Shown piece by piece: positions 47,124-55,308 of a stretch of 64,000 nt of DNA. The first letter of the stretch is position 1. Every line of letters starts with the position of its first letter. This DNA comes from Tautonia plasticadhaerens (lineage in GTDB: Bacteria > Planctomycetota > Planctomycetia > Isosphaerales > Isosphaeraceae). The DNA is taken from the NCBI RefSeq assembly GCF_007752535.1, contig NZ_CP036426.1, forward strand, positions 1,674,001-1,738,000, written 5' to 3'. The position numbers and the translations under genes were made by a program. The notes under the pieces were generated by a model. That model did not search any database. It was not told where the DNA came from and worked only from the letters and a program-made list of their open reading frames with translations.

Positions 47124-49397
47124 ATGGCGACGCCGGACCACGAATCCCGGGTGATGGGCGCCCTCTCCCGGCCCGGGTACCAGCCGAAGACCGTCAAGGC
47201 CCTCTCCCGGGAATTCGACATCCCCCCCGACGAGTACCCCGACTTCCGCAGGGCGGTGAAGCGGCTGGTCAAGGCGGGGAAGCTCGTCGTCGCACGGGAC
47301 AAGACGCTGGAGAAGGCGACGGAGGCCGCGAAGAAGTCGTCGAGCGGGGCGATCGTCGGCACCTTCCGTCGCACGGCCAAGGGGTTCGGGTTCGTCCGCC
47401 CCCACGGGGCCAATGACCGGGCCGATCACATCTTCATCCCGGAGAAGTACACCTCCGACGCCTCTTCCGGCGACCAGGTCGCCGTGAAGATCACCCGGCG
47501 GGCGCGGACCCCGGGGATGAACCACGAGGGCAAGATCCTCGACGTGATCGAGCGTGCCTCGGGGGTCTTCGTGGGGACGTACTTCGAGCAGGACGGGGAC
47601 GGCTTCGTCAAGGTCGACAAGTCGACCTTCCACGAGTCGATCTACGTCGGCGACCCCGGGGCCAAGGGGGCCCGTCCCGGCGACAAGGTCGTGCTGGAGA
47701 TGGTTCGATTCCCCTCCCCCGAGCTGGAGGGCGAGGGAGTAATCACCGAGGTGCTCGGCCCCCGGGGGACGCCGGGCGTCGATACGCTGATGGTCTTGCG
47801 CGCCTATAACATCCCCGACGAATTCGACGAGGACGTGCTCCGGGAAGCCCGGGAGCAGGCCAGGGCGTTCGACGAGGCGAATGTCGAGGGCCGGGCCGAC
47901 CTGCGCGACGTGCTCACCGTCACCATCGACCCGGCCACGGCCCGGGACTTCGACGACGCGATCACCCTCTCCCGGGACGACCGGGGGTACTGGGAGCTCG
48001 GCGTCCACATCGCCGACGTCTCCCACTTCGTCCCGACGAACTCGGAGCTGGACCGCGTCGCCCGGCTGCGGGGGAACAGCGTCTACCTGCCCGACCGGGT
48101 CGTCCCGATGCTGCCGGAAGTCCTCTCCAATAGCCTGGCCAGCCTCCAGCAGGGGAAGACGCGCTACACCGTCTCCGCCCTGCTCGAATTCAACAACGAG
48201 GGGGTCCGCACCGGGACCCGATTCGTCCGGTCGGCGATCCGGGTCGACCAGCGGTTCTCGTATGAGCAGGCGTTCGAGGCGATGAAGAACCCCGATCGCG
48301 AGATCGAGGGCGTCTCGCCCCCGGTCCACGCCATGCTCGGCCGGATGCTCGAGCTGGCGATGACGCTGCGGAAGCGGCGATTCGCGCGGGGTGCCCTCGA
48401 GCTGAACATGCCCGAGGTCGAGGTCGAACTCGGGAACGAGGGCGAGGTCGTCGGCGCCCACCTCGCACAGGACGACGAGAGTCACCAGGTGATCGAGGAG
48501 TTCATGCTCGCGGCCAACGAGGCCGTCGCCGAGTTCCTCACCGGCCGTGGCCTCGATTTCCTCCGTCGGGGGCACGACGACCCCGACCCGATGAAGCTCC
48601 GCGACTTCGCCGAGTTCGCCCGGAGCCTCGGCTACGCGATCGAGAGCCCGCAGAGCCGGTTCGAATTGCAGCGGGTGCTGAACGAATCCGCCGACCAGCC
48701 CGAGCGCCACGCCGTCCACTTCGGCCTGCTCCGGAGCCTGAAGCGGGCGACTTATGTCGCCGAGCGGACCGGGCACTATGCCCTTTCCAGCGAGGACTAC
48801 TGCCACTTCACCTCGCCGATCCGGCGCTATCCCGACCTCCAGGTACATCGGGCGCTGCTCGCCACCCTGGCCGGCAAGCGTCCCAAGGAGCACGTGGACG
48901 AGCTGGTGGCGATGGCGGAGCACTGTACCCGGACCGAGCGCCGGGCCGAGGCGGCCGAGCAGGAGCTGATCAAGATCAAGCTGCTCACGTTCCTGGGGGA
49001 CAAGATCGGCCAGAACTACCACGCCGTGATCATCGGGGTCGAGGATTTCGGCCTGTTCTGCCAGCTCATCGAGCTGCCCGTCGAGGGGCTCGTCCACCTG
49101 ACCAGCCTGCACAGCGACTATTACGACCTGGAGCGGGAGACGCACAGCCTGATCGGCCGCAGGCGAGGGCAGCGGTTCCGGCTCGGCGACCGGGTCGAGG
49201 TCCGGGTCTGGCGGGTCGATGTCGACCGCCGGGAACTCGACCTCGTCCTCGCCTCGGAACTCCCCGAGGGGATGGAGCTGCCCGAGTCCCGCACCGGCCC
49301 GAGGAGGCCGAAGCGGCCGGGTTCGCCGCCCCCACCGAGGCGGACGGGCGGCCCACCCTCCCCGAGGAAGAAGGGGAGCCGGACGCGTCGATCCTGA
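47124..49397 (+). CDS. rnr: Ribonuclease R
   Basis: A 757-residue RNase II/R-family 3'-5' exoribonuclease. N-terminal winged-helix-like and cold-shock domains (about 1-230, including the KGFGFVRP motif) precede the RNB catalytic domain, whose signature DPATARDFDDAITL has D275, D277 and D278. A C-terminal S1 domain (VEDFGLFCQLIELPVEGLVHL) is followed by a basic Pro/Arg/Lys tail. RNase R degrades structured RNA and faulty mRNA and rRNA. Length agrees with the family. ATG at 47124 has GGAGGG upstream. It ends 7 bp before the convergent zinc-ribbon gene. Confidence 0.95.
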   Translation: MATPDHESRVMGALSRPGYQPKTVKALSREFDIPPDEYPDFRRAVKRLVKAGKLVVARDKTLEKATEAAKKSSSGAIVGTFRRTAKGFGFVRPHGANDRADHIFIPEKYTSDASSGDQVAVKITRRARTPGMNHEGKILDVIERASGVFVGTYFEQDGDGFVKVDKSTFHESIYVGDPGAKGARPGDKVVLEMVRFPSPELEGEGVITEVLGPRGTPGVDTLMVLRAYNIPDEFDEDVLREAREQARAFDEANVEGRADLRDVLTVTIDPATARDFDDAITLSRDDRGYWELGVHIADVSHFVPTNSELDRVARLRGNSVYLPDRVVPMLPEVLSNSLASLQQGKTRYTVSALLEFNNEGVRTGTRFVRSAIRVDQRFSYEQAFEAMKNPDREIEGVSPPVHAMLGRMLELAMTLRKRRFARGALELNMPEVEVELGNEGEVVGAHLAQDDESHQVIEEFMLAANEAVAEFLTGRGLDFLRRGHDDPDPMKLRDFAEFARSLGYAIESPQSRFELQRVLNESADQPERHAVHFGLLRSLKRATYVAERTGHYALSSEDYCHFTSPIRRYPDLQVHRALLATLAGKRPKEHVDELVAMAEHCTRTERRAEAAEQELIKIKLLTFLGDKIGQNYHAVIIGVEDFGLFCQLIELPVEGLVHLTSLHSDYYDLERETHSLIGRRRGQRFRLGDRVEVRVWRVDVDRRELDLVLASELPEGMELPESRTGPRRPKRPGSPPPPRRTGGPPSPRKKGSRTRRS

Positions 49398-49404
49398 GGA
49401 TCGA

Positions 49405-49713
49405 TCAGGCTCGGACCTGGATCGATTCGGCCTCCTGCGCCGACCAGAGGCGGGGGAGGCCGCGATCCTCCGGCGTCCCCGGACCGGGCAGGGCCAGGAC
49501 GTCCAGCAGCGGGCCCTCCCCCACCTGGCGGATCAGGAACCAGGAACCACAGGCCCCGCAGGTGCCGATCAGCCGATCCGGGTCGTCGGGGTCGGGCTGG
49601 GTCAGGCCCAGCCCCCCCTCGCACCTCAGGCACGAGATCGGCTCGCCCACCCCCCTATCAATCGAAGCCCGCTCCAGCAGGAACGTCACGAGTCCGGACA
49701 TCTGTCGCGTCAT
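49405..49713 (-). CDS. Small zinc-ribbon protein
   Basis: A 102-residue protein with two CxxC pairs (CLRC at about 28-31 and CGAC at about 52-55), giving a rubredoxin-like zinc ribbon. The last 30 residues hold a Pro-rich linker and a terminal acidic helix. I do not assign a function. ATG at 49713 has GAGGG upstream; longer in-frame starts exist to 49815 but lie across the predicted promoter. It ends 7 bp from the RNase R stop. Confidence 0.65.
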   Translation of the reverse strand: MTRQMSGLVTFLLERASIDRGVGEPISCLRCEGGLGLTQPDPDDPDRLIGTCGACGSWFLIRQVGEGPLLDVLALPGPGTPEDRGLPRLWSAQEAESIQVRA

Positions 49714-49797
49714 CGCGGCCCTCTCCAGACTTGGATTCCCCCAGCGTCGGGGAAACGGAGTCGTTCTCGAAATGTTGGCATCAGCGCCATGTCGCAA

Positions 49798-49825
49798 GAT
49801 ATAACAACATCGCATGGGATCGCAA
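49798..49825 (-). promoter_or_regulatory. Promoter for small zinc-ribbon gene
   Basis: On the minus strand TTGCGA (49820-49825), a 16-bp spacer, and TATATC (49798-49803). Leader about 85 bases. Confidence 0.4.
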
Positions 49826-50270
49826 GACCCAAGTCGCTTGATCTTTGAATTATTCGCGGGCGATCGTGCGTGATCGTTCCAAATCGAGCGTTAATCGACC
49901 GATGAGCGAGACTTCAACCGCGGGACATCGACGGGGGGCGGCGTCGGGCGTGTCCCAGAATCGAGAACTGTCGCCCGGCCCGCCAGGGTCGCTGTAAGTT
50001 TGCCCCCGCGGGTTGTAAGGATTACCTCAAGGCCGAGACCCGGGTCGATGCGATAACCCTCAATTCGGGCGAAGGTTCCGTCGACTCGAGGCCCTCGATG
50101 AGTGGGCGGGCATCCGGTTTGCCCTGGAGTCTTCGGGGACGAACCCAGGAGACCCGGTGATCTCGGCGGCGCCGATCGTGACGTCTGGGGCGCCTGGGTC
50201 AAGTTGGCTGGTCTTACGGCTTTGCGGGCACTGCGGAGAAGTGTTTTCTCCGGATATGCCAGGTTGCCCA

Positions 50271-50279
50271 TGTTATATT
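50271..50279 (+). promoter_or_regulatory. Extended -10 promoter for repeat protein
   Basis: TGT then TATATT (50271-50279), an extended -10, with no good -35. Predicted start about 50286; leader about 170 bases. Confidence 0.4.
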
Positions 50280-50299
50280 GGAGCGGAGAGTTCTCGGGA

Positions 50300-50336
50300 T
50301 CATCCCCGGCGATCGGCCGGAGCCGATCGGGGATGA
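50300..50336 (+). promoter_or_regulatory. Stable hairpin in the leader of the repeat-protein gene
   Basis: 15 bp of pairing (50300-50307 with 50329-50336 and 50311-50317 with 50322-50328), a 3-base bulge and a CGGA loop, about 14 bases after the predicted start site. It could stabilise the mRNA or act in attenuation. Confidence 0.5.
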
Positions 50337-50455
50337 CCCGCAGCACGCGGAGGAGCCTCCCAGGGACGGGATCCCCCTCCCTTCGCCTCGATTGAGTCGC
50401 CGAACGAGTCTTGCACCAGCGAGGAGAGCCGAAAGTCGGCTCGGAGGTAACGATC

Positions 50456-51835
50456 ATGTCGAAGAGACAGGGATTAACGCGGTGCGCCGCGCTGGCCCTG
50501 CTCGTCCTGGGGACCGCGGCCCCGGCCGGGGCCACGTACTGCGGGGCCGCGTCGTATCGCATCTGCGCCGCCCCGGTGGTGCAGACCGTCGATGTCGTGG
50601 CGATGGCCCCGAGGTACGAGACGGTTATGCAGACCGTCTACGAGACGGTCTACGAGGTCCAGCCGACCACCGTCATGCAGACCCGGTATCGCAGGGCCTT
50701 TCGGACCGAGCAATACCAGGTGATGCGTCCGGTGGTCGAGACGGTCGAGCAGGAGCGCCGCTACTCGGTGATGAAGCCGGTGTACGAGACGGCCGAGCGC
50801 GAGCGGCGTTACAGCGTGATGAAACCGGTCATCGAGACCCAGCAGCGGGAACGCCGCTACTCGGTGATGAAGCCGGTGTACGAGACGGCCGAGCGCGAGC
50901 GCCGATATTCCGTCATGAAGCCGGTCTACGAGACCCAGCAGCGCGAACGGCGCTACTCGGTGATGCGGCCGACTTACGAGACCGTCGAGCACGAGCGGCG
51001 GTACTCGGTGATGAAGCCGGTGATCGAGACCTCGGTGGTCCAGCGGCCATATCGGGTGCTCAAGCCGGTAGTGACCCAGCGCCAGGTGGTGGAGGAGTGC
51101 GGCGCGTACGAGACGCAGATGGAGGTCGTCCCCGGGCCGATCGTCCAGCGTCGCGTCCCCGTCGCCGCCGACCCGTGCGACACCTGCGAGCAGCCCCGCC
51201 CCACCGGGTTGCTCGGGTGCCTGTTCCACCACAAGAAGCGGGCGTTCGCGACGGTCTCCGTCCAGTGCCCACCCCGGACGGTTTGCAAACGCGTCTTCGT
51301 CTCCCGGCCGGTCGTCCGGACCGTCTCGGAGACGAAGTACGTCGCGGAGACGAGGTATCAGCAAGTCCCGGTCCAGACGTGCCGTTACGTGGCCGAGGAG
51401 CGCGTCGAGCGCATCCCCGTCACCACCTGCCGGTACGTCGCCGAGGAGCGCGTCGAGCCGTACCAGGTCCAGACGTGCCGTTACGTGGCCGAGGAGCGCG
51501 TCGAGCGCATCCCCGTCACCACCTGCCGGTACGTCGCCGAGGAGCGCGTCGAGCCGTACCAGGTCCAGACGTGCCGTTACGTGGCCGAGGAGCGCGTCGA
51601 GCGCATCCCCGTCACCACCTGCCGGTACGTCGCCGAGGAGCGCGTCGAGCGTGTCCCGGTGCAGCAGGTGCGTTATGTGACCGAGACGGCCGAGCGTCAG
51701 GTGCCGATCACGGTCCAGGAGCAGGTCCCGGTGACCGTGCAGCGCTGCGTCCCCCGGGTCGTGGCCCGTCCCGTGCCCGTGACCGTCTGCTCGATGGTGC
51801 CGGTGGCGGTGCCGAGCTGCCTGACCTGCCCGTGA
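50456..51835 (+). CDS. Secreted YTV-like 16-residue-repeat protein
   Basis: A 459-residue exported protein. A signal peptide (residues 1-26) is followed by two repeat arrays with a 16-residue period. The first (about 93-204) has seven units of the type VYETAERERRYSVMKP. A Cys-containing linker (about 225-300, including DPCDTCEQP and HHKKRAF) comes next. The second (about 307-402) has six units of the type TCRYVAEERVERIPVT, continuing in degenerate form to the end. The Tyr-x-Val pattern resembles the planctomycete YTV repeat (PF07639). It is probably a fibrous cell-surface or cell-wall protein, possibly disulfide cross-linked; that is inferred. ATG at 50456 has CGGAGGT upstream. Confidence 0.75.
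   Translation: MSKRQGLTRCAALALLVLGTAAPAGATYCGAASYRICAAPVVQTVDVVAMAPRYETVMQTVYETVYEVQPTTVMQTRYRRAFRTEQYQVMRPVVETVEQERRYSVMKPVYETAERERRYSVMKPVIETQQRERRYSVMKPVYETAERERRYSVMKPVYETQQRERRYSVMRPTYETVEHERRYSVMKPVIETSVVQRPYRVLKPVVTQRQVVEECGAYETQMEVVPGPIVQRRVPVAADPCDTCEQPRPTGLLGCLFHHKKRAFATVSVQCPPRTVCKRVFVSRPVVRTVSETKYVAETRYQQVPVQTCRYVAEERVERIPVTTCRYVAEERVEPYQVQTCRYVAEERVERIPVTTCRYVAEERVEPYQVQTCRYVAEERVERIPVTTCRYVAEERVERVPVQQVRYVTETAERQVPITVQEQVPVTVQRCVPRVVARPVPVTVCSMVPVAVPSCLTCP
50732..51067 (+). repeat. Seven 48-bp repeats in the repeat-protein gene
   Basis: Tandem 48-bp units encoding the first 16-residue repeat array; the first and last units are diverged, the middle ones very similar. Confidence 0.8.
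51374..51661 (+). repeat. Three near-identical 96-bp repeats
   Basis: Units begin at 51374, 51470 and 51566, each made of two 48-bp halves. Apart from the end of the third unit, the DNA is essentially identical, including silent positions, which points to recent duplication or gene conversion. Confidence 0.9.
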
Positions 51836-51867
51836 GGCCTCGGTCAATCGGGAATCCGGCACGGACG

Positions 51868-51902
51868 GAGGCCCGGCGGGGAGAAACTCCCCGCCGGGCC
51901 TC
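51868..51902. terminator. Strong bidirectional terminator hairpin
   Basis: A 16-bp perfect stem (51868-51883 with 51887-51902) with an AAA loop, between convergent genes ending at 51835 and 51932. Confidence 0.7.
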
Positions 51903-51931
51903 TCGCGTTGCCGGGGCCGTGATCTGCCCGA

Positions 51932-53131
51932 TCAGGCGTCGATCACGCGGTGGTCGATGTGCTCACGGCGGTACTCGCCGAGGCCGAGGTAGCCGCAGAG
52001 GACGACGTGCTGGGGCTGCCGCATGTCGAAGCCCTCGCGTTCGGCATCCTCGCCGAGCTTGCCGACGGCCCCGACCGGGGCCAGGCCCATCTGACGGCGC
52101 TTGGCGTCGATCTGGTCCCACTCGATGCGGTCCATGGCGACCGGGTCGGTCGCCAGCATCAAGGCGTTGTTCTCCCAGGTCCAGTGCGGGTTCTCGGCCC
52201 GGGCGAAGGGGCCGCCCTGGTAGACGCCGACGATCCCGTCCATGATCTGCAAGACGCATTTCTTGCGGATGATCGGGTGGCTGACCACCTGGGGGATGAA
52301 CTGGTTGCAGACGTTCGCCTCGGCCGAGCTGTGCGACCGGGCGACGTTGTTCACCAGCCCGTGGCTCATGTTCTTCAGGGCGCCGGTGATGCCGGCCGAG
52401 CCGTGGTCCTTCAGCACCGGCAGGAGCACGACCTTGTTCACCTTCCGGGTGATCAGCGTGCCCAGGTGGGAACGGTAGGCGCGGTCGTCCTTCGGGTCGT
52501 GATCCCGGTGGATCAGGTTCATCGAGACGAACTCGTCCGGGTCGTAGCCCGAGACGAGGTCGCCGTCGGGCCAGGAGAGTTCCAGCTGGGAGGGGTCGTC
52601 GCCGTAGGTCAGGCCGCCCCAGTTGACGCCGTCGGGGATCCCCTTGTCCATCCCCGCGTCGACGAACTCGCCGCGATAGCGCTCGAAGACGAACATGTCC
52701 TTCGGCTTCACGCCGGCGGCCTTGAGCCCCTCGACGACCTCCAGCATCAGCTCGGTGGAGCTGTTGGCCAGGGGTCGGCCGACGGGGTTCATTTTGATCG
52801 CGACGACGTCGCCGGGCTCGAAGAAGGATCGCCAGGCGGACACGGCGTCGTCGGCGCCGGTCAGCTCGGACATCCCCCGGTCGAGCGCGGCCTTGATGGC
52901 GGCCCGGTCTCGGACGCCGTCGGAGATCATGCCGGGCTTGCGGACCTCGATCACCCGGCCGGGGTAGGGGCCGGGGATCCCGAGGGGCCCGTCGATGGCC
53001 GCCGGGTCGGCCGCCGCGCCGGGCTCCTGGGCCGAGGCCCGGATCGCCGAGAGCGCCGACATGGCCGCGACCCCGGAGAGGAACTCGCGGCGAGGGAGGC
53101 GGAGGCCGTTGCATCGGGGTCGGTCGTGCAT
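51932..53131 (-). CDS. Tat-exported DUF362 protein
   Basis: A 399-residue protein. A twin-arginine signal (PRREFLSG at about 13-20, then AAMSALSAI) precedes a DUF362 domain (about 60-390). Family segments include PGDVVAIKMNPVG, VNKVVLLPVLKDHGSAGITGALKNMSHG, and NALMLATDPVAMDRIEWDQID. DUF362 proteins are Fe-S or metal-associated proteins of unknown reaction, common near secreted catabolic enzymes. No CxxC cluster is seen here. Start is ATG at 53131 with AGGAG upstream, only 4 bp after the M28 stop, so it is the third gene of an operon. Confidence 0.85.
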   Translation of the reverse strand: MHDRPRCNGLRLPRREFLSGVAAMSALSAIRASAQEPGAAADPAAIDGPLGIPGPYPGRVIEVRKPGMISDGVRDRAAIKAALDRGMSELTGADDAVSAWRSFFEPGDVVAIKMNPVGRPLANSSTELMLEVVEGLKAAGVKPKDMFVFERYRGEFVDAGMDKGIPDGVNWGGLTYGDDPSQLELSWPDGDLVSGYDPDEFVSMNLIHRDHDPKDDRAYRSHLGTLITRKVNKVVLLPVLKDHGSAGITGALKNMSHGLVNNVARSHSSAEANVCNQFIPQVVSHPIIRKKCVLQIMDGIVGVYQGGPFARAENPHWTWENNALMLATDPVAMDRIEWDQIDAKRRQMGLAPVGAVGKLGEDAEREGFDMRQPQHVVLCGYLGLGEYRREHIDHRVIDA

Positions 53132-53135
53132 GGCG

Positions 53136-54023
53136 TCACTCCTGATCGGGAGAGGCTGGGAGGTCGTCGGGTCCGTCGCCCTTATGATCGGGAATCTCCT
53201 CGGACCGATCCAGTTCCAGGAGGTATCGGAGCACCAGGGCGTAGGTCCGGGTGTAGGCCTCCTGGTCGACGTTCTCGAATTGGTCCTTGTCGGAGTGGAT
53301 CAGCTCGAATCGGTCGACGGGCAGGCCGTCGAAGGTGATCGTGGGGATCCCGGCGTCCTCGAACGGGATCGAATCGGCGCCGACCCCGGGGATGACGTGG
53401 TCCTCCAGCGCGAGGTCGTGTTCCTCTGCGACCCGGTGGGCGATCGCCTCCAGGGCGTCATTCGAGCCGTTGGTCCAGAGGAACGGGCCGCCGACGCCGA
53501 GCACCTCCAGGTTCACCATCGCCCGGACGTTCGCCGCCCCCTCCTCGCCCAGTTGGTCGACGTAGATCCGGGAGCCGACGAGGCCCTGCTCCTCGTAGGC
53601 GAATCCCATGAAGACGAACGTGTGCTCCGTCGGGACGTCCTTGAGGGCCTGGTACAGGTTCGACGCCATGCAGGCACCGGACCAGTCGTCGATCACCCCG
53701 GCCCCGGCTGGGACCTTGTCCAGGTGGCCGCCGACGACGATGACCGAGCCGGTCGTCCCCGGCTTGGTGACGATGACGTTGTGCAGCAGGGGGTCGTCGT
53801 CCCGACGGCCCGGCACCTCCTGGAGTGTGATCGCCTCGGGTGGTGCCCCGGCTTGTTCGTAGAGCGCCTTGAGGCGGGCGACCCGGTCGGGGTTCTCCAG
53901 GGGGGCCGAGGCGAGTTCGTCGACCAGCTCGGCGTCGGGGACGGGGTTCGGGGTGGGCGCCTGGGCGGTGCAGAAGGCGGTGGGGAGTGAGGCGAAGGAC
54001 AGGATGAGGCATGCAGCCCGCAT
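53136..54023 (-). CDS. Secreted M28-family metallopeptidase
   Basis: A 295-residue protein with a signal peptide (residues 1-20) and an M28 (aminopeptidase Y / glutaminyl cyclase-like) domain. Zinc-binding and catalytic segments are VGGHLDKVP, GVIDDWSGACM, GFAYEEQGLVGS and, near the end, LIHSDKDQFENVD. It probably removes N-terminal residues from peptides outside the cytoplasm. ATG at 54023. It is 22 bp downstream of the DUF442 gene and 4 bp upstream of the DUF362 gene, on the same strand. Confidence 0.9.
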   Translation of the reverse strand: MRAACLILSFASLPTAFCTAQAPTPNPVPDAELVDELASAPLENPDRVARLKALYEQAGAPPEAITLQEVPGRRDDDPLLHNVIVTKPGTTGSVIVVGGHLDKVPAGAGVIDDWSGACMASNLYQALKDVPTEHTFVFMGFAYEEQGLVGSRIYVDQLGEEGAANVRAMVNLEVLGVGGPFLWTNGSNDALEAIAHRVAEEHDLALEDHVIPGVGADSIPFEDAGIPTITFDGLPVDRFELIHSDKDQFENVDQEAYTRTYALVLRYLLELDRSEEIPDHKGDGPDDLPASPDQE

Positions 54024-54045
54024 GGTTCGGCTCCGGGGGTGGGGT

Positions 54046-54483
54046 TCAACGTCCGAGGGCGTGCTCGATCAGGGCCCGCACCGGGGGAGGTAGCTCCAGG
54101 CCGAGGGCTCGGCCGCGTTCGACCACTTCCCCGGCCGGCCAGCCCTCGACCCGGGCGAGGTGGAGCAGGGCGAGGCCGGCGGCCCGGCCCCCCTGCTTGC
54201 AGTGGATCAGGACCTTGCCGTCGGGATGACGATCGATCAGGTCGCAGACCGAGGAGATTTGAGGCGCTCCCAGGGGCTCCCCGCCGACCGGCACGCTGAG
54301 GTAATCCAGCCCGGCTTGACGGGCGACCTCGGCCTCCGCGGCCGGGTCCATCGGCTGGTCGGGCTCCCCCGGGCGCCGGAGGTTCACCACCGCGGTGAAG
54401 CCCTCGGCCTTCAGGCCCAGGATCTCTTCGCTCGTCGGCTGATCCGCGATCTCCAGGTTCGGTCGGACCGTCTTCCGGTTCAT
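54046..54483 (-). CDS. DUF442 / beta-lactamase-hydrolase-like phosphatase
   Basis: A 145-residue dual-specificity-phosphatase-like protein. The active-site loop reads HCKQGGRA (Cys and Arg of the CX5R motif). The N-terminus has ADQPTSEEILGLKAEGFTAVVNLR, typical of the DUF442 / Blh family. Such proteins dephosphorylate proteins or small molecules, often in sulfide or metal stress settings, but the target here is unknown. No signal peptide. Start is ATG at 54483. It is first in a three-gene unit with M28 and DUF362 genes. Confidence 0.85.
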   Translation of the reverse strand: MNRKTVRPNLEIADQPTSEEILGLKAEGFTAVVNLRRPGEPDQPMDPAAEAEVARQAGLDYLSVPVGGEPLGAPQISSVCDLIDRHPDGKVLIHCKQGGRAAGLALLHLARVEGWPAGEVVERGRALGLELPPPVRALIEHALGR

Positions 54484-54578
54484 CTCGGCACTCCGTCGGG
54501 ATTCGAGGGCGACTCCGCCCCCCGTCCGAGACTAACCGCCGGCGCCGCCCCTGGCCAGCGGGGGAGACGGCCCAGGTC

Positions 54579-54622
54579 TTGACGAAAACCCGGGATCTCG
54601 CCATACTACCTACCGTTCGGTA
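54579..54622 (+). promoter_or_regulatory. TetR promoter with overlapping operator
   Basis: TTGACG (54579-54584), a 17-bp spacer, and CATACT (54602-54607). Immediately downstream, TACCGTTCGGTA (54611-54622) is a 5-bp inverted repeat around TT that covers the predicted start site, as expected for TetR autoregulation. Confidence 0.65.
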
Positions 54623-54642
54623 TAGAGACGAGAGGAGTAACC

Positions 54643-55308
54643 GTGCCCGAGGTCGATCGAGCGCAGTTGACCGACGTGTCGGGGAGCGAGACGGCCCGGG
54701 AGATCCTCCGGGTCGCCGCCCGGTTGTTCTCGGGGAAGGGGTTCGATGCGACCTCGGTCCGGGAGGTCGTCGAGGCCGCCGGGGTGACCAAGCCGACGCT
54801 CTACTATCACTTCGGCAGTAAGGAAGGGTTGGCCCAGGCGCTGCTGACCCGGCCGATGCATCGGCTGATCGACGAGATCCGGGCGGGGCTGGATCGACCC
54901 GGCGAGCCGATCCGTCACCTGGCCGAGCAGATCGAGAGCCACTTCGCCTTCTGTCGGGAGGAGCCGGACCGGGCCCGGTTCGTCTATGGCCTGTTCTTCG
55001 GACCGAACGCACCGGGACTCTCGGCCGAGGTCGCCGTCTATGGAGGCCGGCTGAATGAGCTGCTCAACGAAGCGGTCCGGGGGCTGGTCCGGGCGGGGAT
55101 CGTCCCGGAGGACCGGGCCAGGCGATGCGCCGCCGCGGTCCAGGGACTGATCACGTTCTACACGGCGGACTATTTGTACCAGGGCGCGAACCTCGAGGCG
55201 GGGCTGGCGCGTCGCCTGGTTGAGGATGTGCTCCTCGGCTTCGCCGCGGGGAGGTCGCCCGCCCCGGTCTCCGGGGCGGAGGGCGATGGACCTTCGAGGG
55301 ACCCATGA
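54643..55308 (+). CDS. TetR/AcrR-family transcriptional regulator
   Basis: A 221-residue protein with the TetR N-terminal helix-turn-helix (about 15-62: LRVAARLFSGKGFDATSVREVVEAAGVTKPTLYYHFGSKEGL). The C-terminal ligand domain is unassigned, as usual. Start is GTG at 54643 with AGAGGAG upstream. The stop overlaps the start of the adaptor gene by 4 bp (ATGA), so the regulator and the efflux genes form one unit. It probably represses its own promoter through the palindrome at 54611-54622 until a drug or toxic compound binds. This is inference from family and context. Confidence 0.93.
   Translation: MPEVDRAQLTDVSGSETAREILRVAARLFSGKGFDATSVREVVEAAGVTKPTLYYHFGSKEGLAQALLTRPMHRLIDEIRAGLDRPGEPIRHLAEQIESHFAFCREEPDRARFVYGLFFGPNAPGLSAEVAVYGGRLNELLNEAVRGLVRAGIVPEDRARRCAAAVQGLITFYTADYLYQGANLEAGLARRLVEDVLLGFAAGRSPAPVSGAEGDGPSRDP

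Larger units (their letters stand above)
49714..50455. other. Divergent gap with leader structures
   Basis: Stretch of 742 bases between the zinc-ribbon gene and the repeat-protein gene. It holds a minus-strand promoter (49798-49825), a rightward extended -10 (50271-50279) and a leader hairpin (50300-50336). Open frames here have no family resemblance. A comparatively A/T-rich patch lies at about 49790-49860. Confidence 0.5.

Noticed and set aside
50732-51661. CRISPR array
   Set aside because: The repeats are contiguous, in frame and coding, with no unique spacers.
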